From Batkoa obscura (taxonomy: Eukaryota; Entomophthoromycota; Entomophthoromycetes; Entomophthorales; Batkoaceae), in assembly GCA_030770535.1 (NCBI GenBank), contig JASVEC010000006.1, positions 558,001 through 622,000 on the forward strand: a stretch of 64,000 nucleotides of DNA, written 5' to 3'. Positions 45,292 to 56,541 of the stretch are shown here, one piece after another. Every line of letters starts with the position of its first letter. Position 1 is the first letter of the stretch. The position numbers and the translations under genes were made by a program. The notes under the pieces were generated by a model. It worked only from the letters and a program-made list of their open reading frames with translations, was not told where the DNA came from and made no database searches.

Positions 45292-46451
45292 TTAAAATTT
45301 ATAAACCTGTTCTGCAGTATATCCAAGCTCTTTAAGATAACCTTTAAGTTCTCCTTGAGCTTGTGGGGATGCTTTAGCCCCAGAAACAGTATTCATTAAA
45401 CCTGGTGGTCCACACACAAATATAATGGAGTCTTTATCTTCATTGCTGGGTAGATATTTTTTAATAAGATCCTTAGTAACATAACCCTCGGTGCCCTCAA
45501 AGCCTCTAGGTTTTTTATCTAATACATAATGTACCTTGATTTGATCAGGATGACTTTTTACTAAACTATCAATTTCTTTCTTCAAGATAATATCGTTTTC
45601 ACTCTTATTCGCAAAGATTAAACTGACCTTCGTCTTGTCTTTAGGGTCCAATAAGATCTTACGTACTACTTGCAACATAGGTGTGATACCAGTACCACCA
45701 GCAATCATACCGATTTCATTAAGAGTGTTAGCTTTGTATAGATACTTTGGAAATGGGCCTTTAACGTCTAAAGAATCACCCTCTTTCAAAGTGAAAAGAT
45801 ATGGGGTAAAAGCACCAGCTAAAAGAATAAATAACTTTTCTTAATTTATCGCTATGGAAACTTACTATCATACTTCTTGATAATGAAATCAAAGTGACCA
45901 ACGGCACTATCGTCAGAGGTAGGGGTATAAGGACGAATGACTGGCTTTTCACCTTCTTTGGCTGGTTTACGGGTAACAACACATGATGCTACTGGTAAAT
46001 TTAATGAACCACTGTTTGGAATCTCTAAACGGATTAAGCGGGTGTCATGGGTAAGATTTTGGATTTCCTTGATTTTGAATGAAGTAAATTCGGCTGGGTT
46101 TAATGGCGAGCTTTTGCTACGTTCGTCAGCCGATAAAGAAGTGGATGAGGTAGATAACTTTACTGAGTTTTGCTGTTGGTAGTAGTAATAACCTGCAAAT
46201 AGTTAATCAAGCTTGTTATATATATGAGTTTGTGTCTTACCTGCTCCTCCTATGATGGGGATGGCAGCTAATAAAAGCTTGTTGCTACCACCGGATTGGC
46301 CACCACTGCTCGTTGAGTTCCAAGCTTTAGGAATAAGTTGAGACTACAGAGTTAAATAGTTCTAACACGCAATAAAAATAGGTATTACCTTAGTGAAGTT
46401 GATGGATAATTTAGAGCTTGATTTGAGATATGTCTTCAAAAGGGCTGCCAT
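45292..46451 (-). CDS. MCR1: NADH-cytochrome b5 reductase, mitochondrial type
   Basis: Four exons on the minus strand (46389-46451, 46241-46343, 45866-46192, 45292-45818; introns 45, 48 and 47 nt) encode 339 aa. The N-terminus (MAALLKTYLKSSSKLS) looks like a mitochondrial presequence and is followed by one membrane helix (KLLLAAIPIIGGAGYYYYQ, about 43-61), the layout of yeast Mcr1. The FAD-binding motif RPYTPTSDD lies near residue 145, followed by a second flavin contact (GPFPKYLY). The NAD-binding half has GMIAGGTGITPMLQV and FVCGPPGLMNTVSG. The enzyme passes electrons from NADH to cytochrome b5 or similar acceptors. Exon 2 ends inside a Gly codon and exon 3 inside the Asp-Thr junction; all frames join cleanly. 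The short N-terminal exons distinguish this from ER-type Cbr1 forms, but ER targeting cannot be excluded. Confidence 0.9.
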
Positions 46452-47101
46452 AATTTGAGTATTATAAAAATAATCATTAAACTTGTGATTTTTCAATTTT
46501 ATAGCATGGCTGAAATGATACGTCATTTTTGGGAAGATTACAAATCATCAGTAAATTTATGGGACTTTTAGGCTTAAGACAATATACTTTTATTAAATAA
46601 AAATTTCCCTCAACGAGGATAAAAAACTATTCAAAATTTTATTAAAAATCTTATCATAGATCTTATATTTTTGTCGCTTATTGTACTCTTGAAATCACAT
46701 TTTATCTGGTAAAGATTGCTCAAAATTTTAAAACTTCAAAAAATTGGATTAACCCAAAAAATACAACTAAGCAAACAAGCTTTAGTAAATTTAAGCTCAA
46801 GATCTAAATTATAGTTCTACTTTAATACATGGAGGATGGTTGTAGCCAAGATTTACAACCCAACTAATGGAATCAAAAGGGCATTTATGTTTAAAGTAAG
46901 GGATTTAAAATTTCAATTCAAATAAATTTTAATTTGATTGTTAGAGCTTAAACAAAGTACCCAAGTCACATTTTATTAACAGGAGTCAAAAGCATTTCTC
47001 GATAAACTCTAGTCGTTCGAGTGAAGTGAGCGAGGTTAGCCAACAAGGTATATCAGATTAAGAGTATTTATTGAATTTGCTTAAATTAACCTCTAGTTCC
47101 G
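46452..47101. promoter_or_regulatory. Divergent promoter region; probable 5' exon and intron of polymerase gamma
   Basis: 650 bp between divergent genes. A probable 49-nt intron at 47048-47096 (GTATATCAG to CCTCTAG) ends five bases before the annotated ATG of the polymerase. Upstream of it an open frame encodes a Ser/Arg-rich peptide (HFSINSSRSSEVSEVSQQ) that would join in frame and looks like part of a mitochondrial presequence, but I found no ATG for it, so a further exon may exist. Confidence 0.4.
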
Positions 47102-50100
47102 ATGAATCATGCAGGGATACAATTGCTATCGCCTAGCTTAAGAGAAAAAGTGTTTGGTGAAACAAAACAAACTTCCCAGAATGGGTTCTTCGACGAATTA
47201 TCTAAAGATCATTTAACAAAGCACAATATTTATGATAAAAGAAAAGAAGATATAAAAAGTCCAATCGATTTTGATATACCAGAGTTAAACGGTAAAAATA
47301 TAGGAGAGCATTTTTATAATATTGGAAAAAATATAGCGGAACCTTATCTTTCTATAACTAAACAGTTTGCAGCGGAGAATTTACCAAAAAAACCGCAAAC
47401 ATGGTCGGCAGTTGGTGGTTGGACACGTTATAATATGGACGGAACTTTTTATAAAGTGAAATATCCAACTGAGCCAATAGCCGTGTTCGATGTTGAAGTT
47501 TTACCAAAGATAAGCCCATACCCAGTGATGGCATGTGCAGTTACAAAAAAAGCATGGTATTCATGGACGTCGCCTAGTTTAGCGAATTTTGTTGATGGTA
47601 CAGATAGTGAGCCAGTTATTGAAAACCATTTGATACCTTGGAATAATGAAGAGAAACAGATTATTATTGCTCATAATGCATCTTATGATAGGGCAAGATT
47701 AAGGCCAGAGTATAACCTCGTTGAATCAAATATTGCGTTTATTGATACAATGAGTTTACATGTAGCTGTTGGTGGGTTAAGTAGCAATCAAAGACAAAAA
47801 TGGATTAAGTATGACAAGGCAATGGCGAATGAAGATGAGGAGATCTTAGACAAAGAAAATCTAACCAGTAAATTTTACAATGTTAGCAGCATAAATAGTT
47901 TACAAGCAGTTGCACAACTGTATTGTAAAATCAAAATAAATAAAGATGAAAGAGATATCTTTGTTAAAGGAGATTATAATGATGTCAAAATCAACTTTAT
48001 GGATTTGATGGATTACTGTTCTAGTGATGTAGCAGCCACGTTTGAAGTGTTTAAAGAGGTTTTACCAAAGTATTTAAAAAAATGTCCTCATCCGGTTTCG
48101 TTTGCGGGTATTTTAATCATGGGAAAAACTTTTTTACCGTGTAATGAGAGGTGGCTTAAATATTTATATGATTGCGAACAACTATATCAAAAATTGTCGA
48201 CTGAAGTTGAGGATCGATTGGTTGACCTTGCTGAGCAAGCACTTTTACATGAAGACCCTACAAATGACCCATGGCTTGGTAGATTGGATTGGACTACACA
48301 ATCGTTGAAAATGACCAAGCCAAAGTATCGGAAGGATGGTACCTATGCTAAAAACGGGGAACCGAGGCCGTACGCTAATCAAATTTTGCCAGGAAAACCA
48401 GAGTGGTATAAAGCATGCTATGATAACAAAGAAAAGAAATTAAAGATTACAATAAGGGGTAGGTTGGCGCCTTATTTACTAAGACTTAAATGGTCTGGTC
48501 ATCCTATTTATTATTCAAAAATACATGGATGGACATATTATGCAAAAAAGGAAGAAGATGATAATAAGGCTATGCCTCTCTTCTTTCCAAATGATATAAA
48601 TGATCCTGATTATGAGCCTTTCCCTAAAGAGATAGAAAATGAAGCTAAATTTTACAAGATTCCACACAAAGATGGGGACGATAATCGATGCGGAAATCCA
48701 TTATCTAAAAGCTATACATCGGCACTCGAAAAGGGGATATTATCTTCTGAATACCCATTAGCAAAGGAAGCATTGACAATGAATACACAATGTGCTTATT
48801 GGATATCTTCAAGAGAGAGGGTGAATAACCAATTTGTTGTTTGGCAGGAGGAAAAAGTTAATTTGAACATTAAAAAGAGAGGGGAGGGCACAAAAGATGG
48901 AATCATACTTCCACAGATGACTACTATGGGCACAGTAACACGTAGGGCAGTTGAAGCAACGTGGATGACAGCTAGTAATGCTAAAAAGAATAGGATTGGT
49001 TCAGAGCTAAAAAGCATGATTCAGGCACCAGAAGGGTACTGCTTAATTGGCGCAGATGTTGATTCTGAAGAATTATGGATCTCAAGTTTGATTGGAGATG
49101 CCCAGTTTCGTAATCATGGGGCTACTGCTTTCGGATGGATGACGCTACAGGGGTCAAAATCGGATGGCACGGATATGCATTCCAAAACGGCGTCTATTTT
49201 AGGGATTGGGCGTGGTGAAGCTAAAGTGTTTAATTACGGAAGGATTTACGGTGCTGGGGTTAACTTTGCAATACAACTCTTAATGCAGTTTAATCCAAAT
49301 ATGGATCGACAAACAGCCAAGGAGAGAGCTACTCAGCTTTATGAGGCTACCAAGGGGGGTAAAGAAAGGACACGTAAATTTAATTCAAAACAGTTCTGGT
49401 ATGGTGGGAGCGAAAGTTATATGTTCAATAGGTTAGAAGAGATAGCTACCAGTACAGATCCACGTACGCCTATTTTAAATTGCGGTATACCAAATGCGCT
49501 TTTACCTAAAAGCGTGGGCGATGGGTATATGACATCGAGGGTCAATTGGGTTGTACAATCATCAGGAGTAGACTATTTGCATCTGTTGTTGGTTTCTATG
49601 AAGTACTTGATAAAGAAATATTCCATTAATGCACGGTTTATGATATCCGTACACGATGAGATTCGCTATTTAGTGGATGAAAAAGACGCTCATCGTGCTG
49701 CTTTAGCATTACAAATATCCAATCTTTGGACACGAGCCATGTTTGCATATAGATTGGGAATCAATGACCTTCCTCAATCGGTGGCATTTTTTTCAGGTGT
49801 GGATATTGATCATGTACTAAGAAAAGAAGTAGATCTAGATTGTGTTACACCATCAAACCCGATACCTATTCCCCCAGGAAAGTGTCTCACCTTTGAGGAT
49901 CTGGCTGAGAATACTAATAATTATTCGCTTGTTTCTAAAGATGCATCAGATGCTCCGCTGTTATACGATAATACTATCTATGATACAGCTGAAGTTGATA
50001 GTTCCAGAGATATTAATTTGTCTAAATTGACTAATCCTATTTCTTTTAATGAAAGTGATAACAAATACCTAAAAGCACAAAATTGTTCGGATATTGAGGA

Positions 50101-50401
50101 TATTGAGGAAATTTATTCAAATGATAAATCAAAATCAAATAATAATAGGAAATTTCATACAACTAAACCAAACTCATATCCAAATAAAATTACGAAATCA
50201 GCGTCACATTCTAATTTAAATTATGGATTTAATAGTAGTGAATCCAAGGATAGCAACAATAGTTTAAATACTACAACTACATATATTAAACATACATCTG
50301 AGCTTGGCCAGCTTATCTATAATGTTTCAAAAGGTAAATGCTGGAATAGAAGTTCGAATAATAGATTTCCTATCTTTACTAACCATACGAAATCAAATTA
50401 A
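47102..50401 (+). CDS. MIP1: Mitochondrial DNA polymerase gamma (family A)
   Basis: A 1099-aa open frame that replicates mitochondrial DNA. The start region (GIQLLSPSLREKVFGE) aligns with residues about 45-60 of yeast Mip1, so the presequence lies upstream in an unplaced exon. The 3'-5' exonuclease motifs are present: AVFDVEVLP (Exo I), AHNASYDRARL (Exo II) and YCSSDVAATF (Exo III). The polymerase domain has motif A (GADVDSEELWISSLIGD), motif B (RGEAKVFNYGRIYGAG) and motif C (SVHDEIRYLV), all with intact catalytic acids. The last 190 residues are Asn/Ser-rich and not part of the core fold, comparable to the C-terminal extension of fungal Mip1. The gene is otherwise intronless, unlike its neighbours. 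Confidence 0.95.
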   Translation: MNHAGIQLLSPSLREKVFGETKQTSQNGFFDELSKDHLTKHNIYDKRKEDIKSPIDFDIPELNGKNIGEHFYNIGKNIAEPYLSITKQFAAENLPKKPQTWSAVGGWTRYNMDGTFYKVKYPTEPIAVFDVEVLPKISPYPVMACAVTKKAWYSWTSPSLANFVDGTDSEPVIENHLIPWNNEEKQIIIAHNASYDRARLRPEYNLVESNIAFIDTMSLHVAVGGLSSNQRQKWIKYDKAMANEDEEILDKENLTSKFYNVSSINSLQAVAQLYCKIKINKDERDIFVKGDYNDVKINFMDLMDYCSSDVAATFEVFKEVLPKYLKKCPHPVSFAGILIMGKTFLPCNERWLKYLYDCEQLYQKLSTEVEDRLVDLAEQALLHEDPTNDPWLGRLDWTTQSLKMTKPKYRKDGTYAKNGEPRPYANQILPGKPEWYKACYDNKEKKLKITIRGRLAPYLLRLKWSGHPIYYSKIHGWTYYAKKEEDDNKAMPLFFPNDINDPDYEPFPKEIENEAKFYKIPHKDGDDNRCGNPLSKSYTSALEKGILSSEYPLAKEALTMNTQCAYWISSRERVNNQFVVWQEEKVNLNIKKRGEGTKDGIILPQMTTMGTVTRRAVEATWMTASNAKKNRIGSELKSMIQAPEGYCLIGADVDSEELWISSLIGDAQFRNHGATAFGWMTLQGSKSDGTDMHSKTASILGIGRGEAKVFNYGRIYGAGVNFAIQLLMQFNPNMDRQTAKERATQLYEATKGGKERTRKFNSKQFWYGGSESYMFNRLEEIATSTDPRTPILNCGIPNALLPKSVGDGYMTSRVNWVVQSSGVDYLHLLLVSMKYLIKKYSINARFMISVHDEIRYLVDEKDAHRAALALQISNLWTRAMFAYRLGINDLPQSVAFFSGVDIDHVLRKEVDLDCVTPSNPIPIPPGKCLTFEDLAENTNNYSLVSKDASDAPLLYDNTIYDTAEVDSSRDINLSKLTNPISFNESDNKYLKAQNCSDIEDIEEIYSNDKSKSNNNRKFHTTKPNSYPNKITKSASHSNLNYGFNSSESKDSNNSLNTTTTYIKHTSELGQLIYNVSKGKCWNRSSNNRFPIFTNHTKSN

Positions 50402-50619
50402 GTTATTTATTATATAGAGTTAAATAAAATGAATTATTTTATTGTAAATTTAATCTTTATGACATTTTAAACGTGATTTAGTGGCCTTTTGTTTCTTTAT
50501 ACTTTATAATATTTACAACTTATAAAATCATCATTTATATTATTTGTTAAATAATAGCTTAGCATTATTCTAAGGAAAGTATATAACGGTGACAATCAGT
50601 TTATTTCTTTTATTTTTGT
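50402..50619. other. Short convergent intergenic region
   Basis: 218 bp between the 3' ends of polymerase gamma and arginyl-tRNA synthetase. AT-rich; nothing further seen. Confidence 0.35.
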
Positions 50620-52453
50620 TTACATACGATCTAATGGAGTTAAACCAAGTAATCTCATAGCATTGCCCAAAGTTACCTTAGCTGCGTTAAACAAGACTAA
50701 ACGTGGGTTAGCTAACTCCTCAGGTTGATTCATCACCCAAAGTTGCTCTAAGCAAGTAGAGATACTTCTAGATAATCCAAATGCATAATGAACTACGGAA
50801 CAAGGCTCAAATCCAGCAACTGTACCTTTAACAATATCTGGGTATTGTGAAATCATATCCACTAATTCGCTAGCACACTCTTCTTTTAAGGTATCCAATG
50901 GATGGTCTAAATTAATTTCACGGTTTGCTTTACGGATTACAGAGGACAAACGAGAGTGAGCATATTGTAGGTAAGGTCCGGTATCACCTTCAAAAGATAC
51001 CATTTGGCTCATATTAAATTCATAATTTCTAATTCTACGGGCTGAAAGATCTTGTACGACTACGGCAGAGATACCAATAATATCCGCTACCTCTTCTGGG
51101 CTTTCGATCTGAGCATATTTATGTTCGTTCTTTTTCATTACGCCATGCATGGTATCTTTGGCTTCTTGTAAAATATCATCTAAGAACACGACATTACCTT
51201 TACGTGTTGACATACCAGTAACTAAACCATAGTTAATATGGTGGCACTTTTTGACCCAATCCAATTCGAGTAACTCTAAGATCTTAAATAATTGCTTAAA
51301 GTGAAGATCTTGCTGAGAGGCGACGATATAATACATTTCATCAAAATTATAAGTCTCATAACGTTGAATAGCTGCTCCAATATCACGAGTGATATATAAA
51401 GTAGTACCATCTGATTTCCTTACTACCACTTTACCAAGTTTAAATTTCTCTAAATCAATGATTTGGGCACCTTTAGATTCAATCAATAAGCCTTTCTCTT
51501 CAAGCAACTTGTTGGCTCTTTGCATGTATTCATTAACTTGAGATTCTCCAGAATAAACATCAAAGTCGATATTTAATCGAGCGTATGTTTGTTTATATTT
51601 TTCGATACTCAAGTTACGGAATCTGGACCATAATTTAAGTACTTCTTCATCCCCATCTTCTATTTTTTTAAAATAAGCACGTGCTTGATCATGAATTGTG
51701 TCATCGTTTTCAGCATCGGCCTAATAAAAACAATGTCATTATTGTTTATTGTCATTTAACTAATAAAAATTACATTAATTTTAACATAAACTTCGAAAAG
51801 GTGGCCAATAGGGTCGGCTTCTAACTTTTCTTCAGAACCATATAAACCAAATCCAAGGGCTAATAAACCTATAAAAGAATAAATATTAATTTATTGATAA
51901 CACAACCTAATATGACTTACCATACTGTTTACCCCAGTCTCCTAAGTAGTTCATTGTAGTTGTTTCATATCCATTAGCGGTATGGGCCTTAGCAATAAAA
52001 TTACCAATAATTGTTGAACGTAAGTGACCAGCATGGAAAGGTTTAGCAATATTTGGACTGGAGAACTCGACCAAAATCTTTTTACCATTACCGCTAGTAT
52101 TTACACCATATTTTTCGCCACTTTTCACCACTTCTTTCAATAATAAATCTCTTAACAGATCACGGTTGATCTTAATATTTAAAAATATACCAGCGGCTGA
52201 TGCAGATTTAATATAATCATTTGATTGAATCTAACTATTAATAAATATGATATAATATTATAGTTATTACCTTTTCAGCATATTCTTTAGCAAATTGAGC
52301 TGGGTTGCCTTTAAGTCTAAGTCTAGGGATGGCCAATGCAACATCACCATGCTCTGGGTTCTTTGGGGCTTCGAATATAGTTAATAAGGTTTCTACAGGA
52401 ACCCCACTAAATTCTGATACTTGCTTTGCAATCTCTTGTTTAAATGAATCCAT
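50620..52453 (-). CDS. Arginyl-tRNA synthetase (class I)
   Basis: Four exons on the minus strand (52271-52453, 51921-52230, 51774-51868, 50620-51720; introns 40, 52 and 53 nt) give 562 aa. It charges tRNA-Arg. The N-terminal tRNA-recognition domain starts [15 protein letters not shown] and includes [14 protein letters not shown]. The class I signature is [16 protein letters not shown] (about 113-128, HAGH equals HIGH). The KMSKS loop is represented by [10 protein letters not shown], as usual in eukaryotic ArgRS. The anticodon-binding helical domain follows, ending [12 protein letters not shown], the conserved C-terminus. There is no mitochondrial presequence, so the product is probably cytosolic; many fungi have a separate or alternatively started mitochondrial form. 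The 40-nt first intron is among the shortest in the window. Confidence 0.93.
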
Positions 52454-54154
52454 TTGATCAATCAGTGTAAGTTAACTTTGGTTAGTTATTGTTTTTATAG
52501 TTGAATTGAACCAATTAGATTGCGAAGTTCAAGAACTCATAAAATGAGTCAGTGTAGAAAAAAGTTGTTGCAGGGATAAAAAGAGTCTTATAAGCATGGA
52601 TGGTATGAAATAGCTATACGCAGTAGACATATAATGACTCAAATAATGTTATTCATAATGAGTTATAATTTTATAAATCAAACTTCATAGCCTAATATAT
52701 AGTAAGATGAGTATATTTTTATTGAGTTAATAAACTGTCAAATAAATTGAATAAAGTTTAAAAAGCTAAGACATCATCTATTACTGCTATCAAAAGTTAA
52801 TGATCAATGGATTTAATTTTATTTAATCCAACTATTGAATACATTATTATATTACAGATTTATTTATTTATTTGTTAGTTACGTCTGTTACAATAGATAA
52901 TAAAAGTATAGTAACTCAATCGTTAATTCTAATGTACTCATTAATTTAAATGCTTAAACTTCTATAATTTGAAAATTAAAATTAATTTTTTTTTAAAAGT
53001 AAAGCAAATGTTTTGATTACAACTTATTAGATAAAATTGTATTTTAATAGTTATTTATTCATCTTGAATTTACTTTAAATTTACTTAATATAATAAGCTA
53101 ACGCTGGTTTGTTTTTTGATATCCTTACTAACTTTAATAATTATTGTAAGTTTGATTGTTTAATTTGTTTAAACAATAGTGTTTAGAACTATTTTATATA
53201 TTAATCATATCAATAATTTAATTTTAAAAATTAAATAAACAGTTTCCTTTCATTCTTATATTTCTTCTTATCATAAAATATACGTTTTTATTACTTTTCA
53301 AATAGCTCAAAATCATTTACATTATTAATAACGTTAACCATTAATGTTTTAATTTGTGAGTATTTATTTAGTTTTAAAATAGTTTGATAGATGACTTACC
53401 ACAAAGGTTCTTACAATGTAAGAGCTAATAAATTTATTTGATCTTATTCAATTTGTTACAAATAAAACCAAAAACCAAATTTTACAAGTCCACATGGAGT
53501 GTAAGGTTTAATATTAATATATGACTCTTATCAGCTTTGTTGATTGTGTTAATTTTTTGAAGTTATTTCATAACTTTATAACAAAGCAGAAATGAAAACC
53601 AAAAGAGAATTAATTAAAGAGGCACTGGAAATAGAGTACTTTGTCTTTTAATGATTTTGAGCATAATAAAATTGTTTTTAAACCATATGGTTACAAACTC
53701 ACATTTTATAAACCCTTACAAAAACTTTTTAAAATTATTTTTGAAAGTTATCATCATAATATTTTACTGTTACAGTAATATTGTGCTATCGCTATAATAT
53801 TCTATGAGTTTCTAAATAATTTATACCTGTATTTCAAATTAAAAGGTTGTCCCGTATACACAAGTTAAACTAGATATATATTATAATGATTATATAAAAA
53901 TATTCAACCATATGATTCTACAAATAAATTGTTAAAGCATATGGTCCAACTTAAAATTTTTTAAATTACCTTATTACCCTACTGCAAGTGTTGGTACTCA
54001 AACTAACATTAAATTAATGAGCTTTGTAAATAAAGAACTAACTTCAAGTTGTGTTGTTGTTGAAAATAGTGTAAATTAAGTTGACTAAAAAATAAAGATT
54101 TAATTATTGACATTTGATTACTGTTATTTATTATAAATTTAATTTTCTTATAAA
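52454..54154. other. Long AT-rich intergenic region
   Basis: 1.7 kb between the synthetase start and the receptor pseudogene. Many A/T runs and dispersed stops in all frames; no family A-C copies. Nothing supported. Confidence 0.4.
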
Positions 54155-54432
54155 ATGGCTGCTTTAGATAGATAGATATATGATTACCAAGTAAAGTTGT
54201 AAATCACTTTTCTAGTGGTGTATCTATTATCTCTTGCATAATTGCGTTAATTGTTTTGGCTTTAAGAGTAGTAAACAAAAAATTAAACCTAGATCCTTTC
54301 GCTTATCTATTTTTATAGTGGTAGCTGATTTATTTTTAGTATCTTCCAAATTGCAGCCATACACTCATATACAAACCCAATGTGTCTTAATCAACATCAG
54401 GATTTATATTTACCGCTTCAATATTTTTATTA

Positions 54433-54536
54433 TATGGGGGTGTTTTTTTGACTTCATCATTTTTTCCACCTTTTAAGCGCTATTTGAGTGGAAAAATTAT
54501 TAGCAAAATTCTTAAACACAAAAATATATCCCCATA
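54433..54536 (-). mobile_element. Family A MITE-like element, copy 9 (inside the pseudogene)
   Basis: TATGGGGGTGTTTTTTTG at the left and ATATCCCCATA at the right. Removing it with one TA restores a gapless match between TTTTTATTATA-TATGACATC and the intact gene's TTCATTATTGTATACAGCATC. Confidence 0.9.
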
Positions 54537-54898
54537 TATGACATCTATTGTATTAAATTTAGTATCAACTATAGTTTTTAAAGTTTAATGTATCAAATAC
54601 ATGAGCCTAGTTTTATATATAGCCCCTCTTTTGGTATCACTGTTTGTAACCATATTACCATTAGCCTTGAGGATTTTTTGCTAAATGATGAATCATACTG
54701 ATTTAAAGAAAATACCCGTGAGGAGTCTCAATGGGCTTATAAAGTTAAGTACGATTGGCTAATAGTTATAGTTATGTTTTGTGCTATGGTGTTTTTATCA
54801 GTCACTTTTTATTTAATCATTTAAAAAAATTTATTACAATCTTCATTCTAAAGTATAAGAACACAAAGACTTGAAATTCAAACAAAAACCATTATAAA

Positions 54899-55003
54899 TA
54901 TGAGGATATATTTTTGTATTTAAGAATTTTACTAACAATCTTTCCGCTCAAATAGCGCTTAAAAGATGGAAAAAGTGATGAAACCAAAAAAAACACCTCC
55001 ATA
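54899..55003 (+). mobile_element. Family A MITE-like element, copy 10 (inside the pseudogene)
   Basis: TATGAGGATATATTTTTG at the left and CACCTCCATA at the right. Removing the element and one TA leaves 15 bases that align without gaps to 15 bases of the intact gene before TTAATGTATCC. Confidence 0.9.
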
Positions 55004-55502
55004 TATTAATGTATCCATTAATACCAGTTGTATTTCATGGCTTTATAATGATTAAATTATTGCTGATACTAAAATGAGGCAAACTAAAACCTGAGATATG
55101 TTATCTTTTATATATTATGTTTACTTTTTTTTTCAAAACTTCTAAAAGCTTTTTTAACATTTTGGTTTTTTTTATTTGATAATTTATTATATAAAAAATC
55201 CGAGTTAGCTTTTATAAAACTTAAAAGAAACAGTCTAATGTTTAGCCCAAGTTTAGTATTTAACTTTTAGTTTTTTATTAAAAAGCAAAAGTACCTAATA
55301 TAATTTTAAACTATTTTATTATAATTTACATTATAAGTTGGTGGAATTTTTGTTAAAAAATATTTATCATTGACTGCTTTGTAGCCAGCATTACAGATTT
55401 GCTATCAGATAAATAAATAAATTATTTTAATGCTATAATTATATTGTTACTATATTATTAAATTAATAAATAACTGCATAAAGAGGAATAGTTAGCTTTA
55501 AA

Positions 55503-55675
55503 ACTGTAAATATTGGTTTATCAGCTCTCGGATTAATTATAAGATGATAATCATTTAACTTGTTTACAAAGCTAGTGGTAGTCTTGTAATCAATTTGACT
55601 GTGATCCATGTGGTATAATCAATTCAAAGTTCCTCATTTAGATTTACTATGAGAATTTCTATCGCCTAATTGCAA
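55503..55675 (-). repeat. Family C repeat, copy 2 (inverted relative to copy 1)
   Basis: The reverse complement matches 32984-33165 over its whole length, for instance AACAAGTTAAATGATTATCA and GAGAGCTGATAAACCAATAT. The TATAATCAAT inverted ends are less well conserved here. The two copies are 22 kb apart. Confidence 0.65.
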
Positions 55676-55927
55676 AAAACTTATTTAAAATTTCTAACTT
55701 TTGATTCTTTTTTATTATTTCTTTTTAATATTAGGTCAAATTTTTATCAAAAATTAAACTTCAGAAGCAATCCGACTTTTTTTGCAAGAGTTCCTCCAGC
55801 CTTTTTTGCTATTTACTATAAAAGCAAAAAAGAGTAGACATTTTTACATAAGCTTGTGCAGTTAATATTTTCATTTCGATCAAAACCGTTTCTGTTTCTC
55901 ACAATATATTCAAAAAAGATGTCAAAA

Positions 55928-56032
55928 TATGAGGATGTTTTTTTTGGTTTCATTACTTTTTCCATTTTTTAAGCGCTATTTGAGCAGAAAGATTGTTGGT
56001 AAAATTCTTAAACATAAAAATACATCCTCATA
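55928..56032 (-). mobile_element. Family A MITE-like element, copy 11
   Basis: TATGAGGATGTTTTTTTTGG at the left, ACATCCTCATA at the right, core TTAAGCGCTATTTGAGCAG. Both ends intact and TA-flanked. Located about 500 bp upstream of the intact receptor gene. Confidence 0.88.
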
Positions 56033-56458
56033 TAGAACTTGAAATATCTGTTTTAAAATAGAACTGTTGTTCATCGATAAAATAAGTTTTGAATTTTGGT
56101 TGTAAGTTTCTATTATTATTCATGATTAGTTATTAGTCCCCCATTTAACTTGATTCTACTTTTTTTGTCATATAATACTAAATCATCTATATTGTATTTA
56201 AATAATTGCAATATATATTCTTATATTTTTGGATAGAAAATAATACCTTCGATGGTTACGAAATATGCCTGTGTTGTAATATCTATTTAAAAGAATTTGG
56301 AGTTTGATTTTATGAGGTGAATACTTAACAGTAACAAGATTAATTTTGATTTCATAAATATAGTTACTAAAAATAAAATATAAGGTTATTTAGCCCGCTT
56401 TTAATTAATGAACTTATTGAATAAAGAACCAAATTTCATTAGAACTATGTAAAAAGAG

Positions 56459-56466
56459 TATAAATA
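56459..56466 (+). promoter_or_regulatory. TATA box of the receptor gene
   Basis: TATAAATA preceded by GAG, 76 bp before the ATG; the clearest TATA box in this part of the window. Confidence 0.6.
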
Positions 56467-56541
56467 GAATGTATTCAATATACAATAAAGCTTATTATTT
56501 ATCTTTACTACTAACCACTGCAATACTGTTTTACTTATAAA

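Larger units (their letters stand above)
54155..55270 (+). pseudogene. Broken copy of the seven-helix receptor gene, split by two family A insertions
   Basis: Runs collinearly with the intact receptor gene at 56542-57435, from the ATG region (ATAAAATG in both) to beyond the stop codon and into the 3' UTR (the TAGCCC/TAGCC and TAACTTTTAG/TAGTTTCCAG regions). Matching words include AGAGTAGTAAACAAAAAATT, TATATATAGCCCCTCTTTT, GGTGTTTTTATCAGTCAC and TTAATGTATCCATTAA. The copy has several frame breaks and stops, and elements at 54433-54536 and 54899-55003 interrupt it. A stray 80-codon frame (54234-54476) covers only the second helix region and then runs into the first insertion. This is a host gene lost after tandem duplication. 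Confidence 0.85.
55271..56541. promoter_or_regulatory. Region between pseudogene and intact receptor gene
   Basis: 1.27 kb holding the reverse-oriented family C repeat (55503-55675), one family A copy (55928-56032) and the receptor promoter. A consensus TATA box (TATAAATA, 56459-56466) lies about 76 bp upstream of the ATG at 56542. Confidence 0.55.

Noticed and set aside
46880-46905. ATG TTT AAA followed by GTAAGG as a first exon of polymerase gamma
   Set aside because: Joining it to the possible acceptor after TTAACAG leads to a stop codon, and the reading phase is wrong for the frame that enters the main exon.
54234-54476. 80-codon open frame
   Set aside because: It is a fragment of the broken receptor copy running into the family A insertion at 54433.
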